In this document: positions 23,095 to 25,363 of the stretch, piece by piece | Position numbering within the stretch: the stretch's first letter is position 1 | Layout of the letters: the number at the start of each line of letters is the position of its first letter | Origin: an uncultured Collinsella sp. | Lineage (GTDB): Bacteria; Actinomycetota; Coriobacteriia; Coriobacteriales; Coriobacteriaceae | Direction of reading: 5' to 3' | Assembly (NCBI GenBank): GCA_958370325.1 | Contig: CATXJW010000029.1 | Coordinates: 1-25,363 of the forward strand | DNA: 25,363 bases | Position numbers and translations under genes: made by a program | The notes under the pieces: generated by a model | The model's input: the letters and a program-made list of their open reading frames with translations, nothing else | Databases searched by the model: none | Told to the model about the DNA's origin: nothing

Positions 23095-23188
23095 TCTCGA
23101 TCTGTAACATCTAGCCGAGTTTTTGGCTCCCAGCTGTTACAAATCGAGACAAACAGGACGTCCGGTCAGAAAATCTCAATCTGTAACA
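23095..23188. repeat. ATCTGTAACA hairpin repeat, copy 2, plus a half copy
   Basis: TCTCGATCTGTAACA (23095-23109) is mirrored at 23135-23149 with one mismatch in 15, around an inner GCCGAG..GGC stem with a T-rich loop. A third single arm, TCTCAATCTGTAACA, lies at 23174-23188, just past the DeoR2 stop. The complete element is homologous to that after lacG1. Confidence 0.8.
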
Positions 23189-23194
23189 CCTAAG

Positions 23195-23959
23195 CTAGCA
23201 GATGACCTGCGTGTGCTCCTCGATGGCAGCGCGGTCCTCGGCGGTAATACCCGGCTCGCACACCACGGCGTCCAAATTGTCCAAGCGGCAGAAGGTATAG
23301 AAGTCGCGCTTGCCGATCTTGCTGGAGTCGGCGATCAGATAGCGCGAGTCTGCCTTGCTAAAAGCGAGTTGCTGGATACGGCCCTCGTCCATGTTGGACG
23401 TAGACACGTCGCCATCCAGAATGCCGTTGGCGCCGATAAACGCCGCATCGATGCCCAGCGCGCGCAGGGTATCCTCGGCCGTTGGTCCCACAAAAGCGGC
23501 GGTGCGGCGACGGTACATACCGCCCACGAGGCACAAGTCGCAGTCCTCGCGCGCCTCGAGCAGATTAAACACCGAAAGCGAATTGGTCACAATGCGCAGG
23601 CGAAACGTCGGCAGCATCGAGGCCATCTGTTCAACCGTGGTGCCCGTACCCAAAAAGATGGTCGAGCCTTCCTCGATAAGCTCCACAGCACGGCGTGCGA
23701 TCTGCAGTTTTTCCTCGGCATGCTTGGTGCGCTTTTCGCTGTGCGAATACTCATGGCGCAACATAGCGTGGGGACGACCCTGCGCACTGCGGGCGCCGCC
23801 GTGCACGCGCTCGATCTCACCCAGACTCGCAAGTTCTTCGAGATCGCGGCGAATCGTCATGTCCGAAACGCCCAGCGCATCCGAAATCTCCTTGACCGAG
23901 ACCGTGCCCTGCTCCTCGAGCAGCTGACGAACCTTATCCTGTCGCTCTGCCTTAATCAC
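23195..23959 (-). CDS. DeoR-family transcriptional regulator 2
   Basis: A 254-residue DeoR-family regulator with a canonical N-terminal winged helix (VSVKEISDALGVSDMTIRRDL, then IERVHGGARS, about residues 19-58) and a phosphosugar-sensor domain (FLGTGTTVEQMAS, LCLVGGMYRRRT, FIGANGI and ADSSKIG). The start is GTG at 23957-23959, preceded by GAGG seven bases upstream. It is divergent from galM. A 19-bp TGTTC-type site 32 bp upstream matches sites at lacF and lacA, so this protein is the best candidate for a LacR-like repressor of those genes; this is inferred from motif sharing, not shown. Confidence 0.9.
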   Translation of the reverse strand: MIKAERQDKVRQLLEEQGTVSVKEISDALGVSDMTIRRDLEELASLGEIERVHGGARSAQGRPHAMLRHEYSHSEKRTKHAEEKLQIARRAVELIEEGSTIFLGTGTTVEQMASMLPTFRLRIVTNSLSVFNLLEAREDCDLCLVGGMYRRRTAAFVGPTAEDTLRALGIDAAFIGANGILDGDVSTSNMDEGRIQQLAFSKADSRYLIADSSKIGKRDFYTFCRLDNLDAVVCEPGITAEDRAAIEEHTQVIC

Positions 23960-23991
23960 GATGAATCCTCGCCGTTCTCTGCGCGCATATC

Positions 23992-24010
23992 ATTCAAACA
24001 GTAACGAACA
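23992..24010 (-). promoter_or_regulatory. TGTTC-type site between DeoR2 and galM
   Basis: Minus strand reads TGTTCGTTACTGTTTGAAT, matching the proximal lacF site (TGTTCTGTTTTGTTTGAAT) at 15 of 19 positions with the same 10-bp period. It lies 32 bp upstream of the DeoR2 start: likely autoregulation. Confidence 0.6.
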
Positions 24011-24062
24011 AATTGTATCAGACTCGTACGCGTCAAAAATGAACGCCCACGCAGCCCTAATC

Positions 24063-24110
24063 ATCACTTTTTTGAGAAAAATACCCCCTGCTTTAGTGGG
24101 GTGTAGTGAT
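24063..24110. promoter_or_regulatory. Nested inverted repeat in the galM leader
   Basis: ATCACT (24063-24068) mirrors AGTGAT (24105-24110), and inside them ACCCC (24083-24087) mirrors GGGGT (24098-24102). A T-run (24067-24073) is on the upstream side. It could be an operator or an RNA hairpin ahead of galM; the transcription start cannot be placed by eye. Confidence 0.4.
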
Positions 24111-24165
24111 AATCTTGCCTGTTCGCGCTACAGTTTGTCTGGAATATCTCGATGTTAGGAACCAA

Positions 24166-25218
24166 ATGATCACTTCCGAGCTTTTCGGCACCACGCCGTG
24201 CGGTACCCCCGTTCATCGTTACACCCTCAACGGGCCCGAGATCTGCGTTCGCATTATGGACTTTGGCGCCACCGTGTTGGGCATCGACGTGCCCGACATT
24301 CCCGGCAACGTGCGCGATGTGGTGCTGGGCTTCGATAAGCTCGAGGATTACTTTGACAACCCCGCCTGCTTTGGCTCGACCATCGGACCCGTGGCAAACC
24401 GCACCGCGGGCGCCACGATCACCATCGACGGCACGGACTGGCATATGCCGGCCAACGAAGGCGTCAACAACCTGCACAGCGATCTTGAGCACGGCCTGCA
24501 CAAGCGCGTGTGGGATGTTGAGCTCGACGAGGTCCACAACGCCGTGCGCATGACCACCTCGCTTAAGGATGGCGAGCTGGGTCTCCCCGGCAACCGCACC
24601 TTTACGGCCGTGTTTACCGTGACGCGCACTGGACGTTTCCGTATCGAGTATGGCTGCGAGAGCGACCGCGCCACGTACGTGTCCATGACCAACCACACGT
24701 ACTTTAACCTTGCCGGTCATAACGCCGGCATGGACTGCGAACACTTCTTTGTTGCTAACGCTGCCCACTACCTGCCTATTAACGAGCAGAACATTCCTAC
24801 CGGCGAGATCGCTCCCGTCGAGGGTACGCCGTTTGACTTCCGCGAGCTGCACCCCGTTGCACCCGGCATGGAGGCCGACGACCCGCAGATTAAGCAGGCC
24901 CGTGGCTACGACCACTGTCTGTGCATCGATGGTTATCAGTACGGCCGTAATCTGCGCCGTGCGATGCACGTCGAGGAGATGTGGACCGGCCGCGAGCTTG
25001 ACTACTACACCACCGCCCCGGGCGTGCAGCTCTATACCGGCAACTGGCTGGGTGACGAGCACGCCAAGGACGATGCCAACTATGGCTGGGGCGCCGGCTT
25101 TGCCCTCGAGGCAGAGATGTACCCCGACACGCCGCACCAGCCGCTGTTCCCGCAGGGCATTGTGGGCCCAGGTCACCCCTACAGCAATGTGATCGAATAC
25201 CACTTTATGAGGCACTAA
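24166..25218 (+). CDS. galM: Aldose 1-epimerase (galactose mutarotase)
   Basis: A 350-residue GalM that interconverts beta- and alpha-galactose so that galactokinase can use it. Visible motifs: GSTIGPVANRTAGA (about 70-83), NNLHSD with the first active-site His at about 104, NHTYFNL with the catalytic His177, GYDH with the substrate-binding Asp at about 249, and ALEAEMYPD with the catalytic base Glu at about 315. The frame opens at 24106, but ATG 24166 (MITSELFG) has AGGA five bases upstream and gives the family length. It is divergent from DeoR2 and is separated from galKT by 16 kb of PTS genes. Confidence 0.95.
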   Translation: MITSELFGTTPCGTPVHRYTLNGPEICVRIMDFGATVLGIDVPDIPGNVRDVVLGFDKLEDYFDNPACFGSTIGPVANRTAGATITIDGTDWHMPANEGVNNLHSDLEHGLHKRVWDVELDEVHNAVRMTTSLKDGELGLPGNRTFTAVFTVTRTGRFRIEYGCESDRATYVSMTNHTYFNLAGHNAGMDCEHFFVANAAHYLPINEQNIPTGEIAPVEGTPFDFRELHPVAPGMEADDPQIKQARGYDHCLCIDGYQYGRNLRRAMHVEEMWTGRELDYYTTAPGVQLYTGNWLGDEHAKDDANYGWGAGFALEAEMYPDTPHQPLFPQGIVGPGHPYSNVIEYHFMRH

Positions 25219-25244
25219 GCCCATAACGCAACATATCGCACAGC

Positions 25245-25279
25245 AGCGCCCGCCGGCACCACCGCCGACGGGCGCTTTT
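25245..25279 (+). terminator. Intrinsic terminator after galM
   Basis: AGCGCCCG (25245-25252) with CGGGCGCT (25269-25276), extended inward by CGGC/GCCG, followed by TTTT. Its core is almost the same as the galT terminator. Confidence 0.88.
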
Positions 25280-25290
25280 CTATCCAGTCG

Positions 25291-25363
25291 AACGCCCGCT
25301 CGTTCGCGGCGTGGGTCGGCCTGACGCCCTCCGAGCACTCCAGCGGGGAGAGCGACCGCAGGG
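25291..25363 (+). pseudogene. Fragment resembling an IS110-family transposase C-terminal domain
   Basis: The plus-strand frame reads NARSFAAWVGLTPSEHSSG and then ESDRR to the window edge. This resembles the conserved segment of the Transposase_20 domain (FAA.lGL.PsehSSG...RRG) of IS110/IS116/IS902 elements. In a whole transposase more than 200 residues precede this point, but here the galM terminator lies directly upstream and no start codon is available, so it is probably a 5'-truncated relic. The rest lies beyond the window, which limits confidence. Confidence 0.6.

Overview
The window reads as chromosomal DNA of a high-GC Gram-positive gut anaerobe, most likely a Collinsella-like member of the Coriobacteriia. 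This is an inference from four things: strong GC3 bias with long antisense shadow frames, GTG starts, an oxygen-scavenging flavodiiron protein, and actinobacterial-type coding bias around lactose-PTS genes that resemble Firmicutes lac genes. No 16S or other marker gene is present, so the taxonomy is tentative.

Almost all of the window is one lactose/galactose catabolic island with two parallel routes. (1) PTS/tagatose-6-phosphate route: two fused EIICB lactose permeases (lacE1, lacE2), one EIIA (lacF), two 6-phospho-beta-galactosidases (lacG1, lacG2), galactose-6-phosphate isomerase subunits LacA and LacB, a LacC-type tagatose-6-phosphate kinase, a LacX-type epimerase, and a class II tagatose-bisphosphate aldolase in place of the usual class I LacD. 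(2) Leloir route: galM, galK and a type II (Firmicutes-style) galT. No galE is present here.

Layout, left to right: repeat-rich edge with a 151-bp nested hairpin (1-390); aldolase (-) divergent from a DeoR regulator (+); flavodiiron protein (-) behind a LacI regulator (-) that is divergent from galK-galT (+); palindromic repeats; a minus-strand lacA-lacB-lacX-lacC group; a minus-strand membrane protein of unknown function; another large inverted repeat; lacF (-) and a second LacI (-) divergent from lacE1-lacG1 (+); a third LacI (-) divergent from lacE2-lacG2 (+); a second DeoR (-) divergent from galM (+); and, at the right edge, a fragment resembling an IS110-type transposase.

The most interesting signal is regulatory. 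Each of the three paralogous LacI proteins sits divergently next to its target operon, with two or three copies of a private operator between them, and the recognition-helix residues differ to match (QQ, EQ, LK). Laid over this, a different motif, a direct repeat of ACCGTTCAC-like 9-mers spaced exactly 21 bp, occurs upstream of galK, lacA, lacF, lacE1 and lacE2. A third motif (TGTTC-type repeats with 10-bp period) is upstream of lacA, lacF and DeoR2/galM. Together they look like a layered regulon: shared control plus operon-specific LacI control. All regulator-site assignments are inferences from pattern and position.
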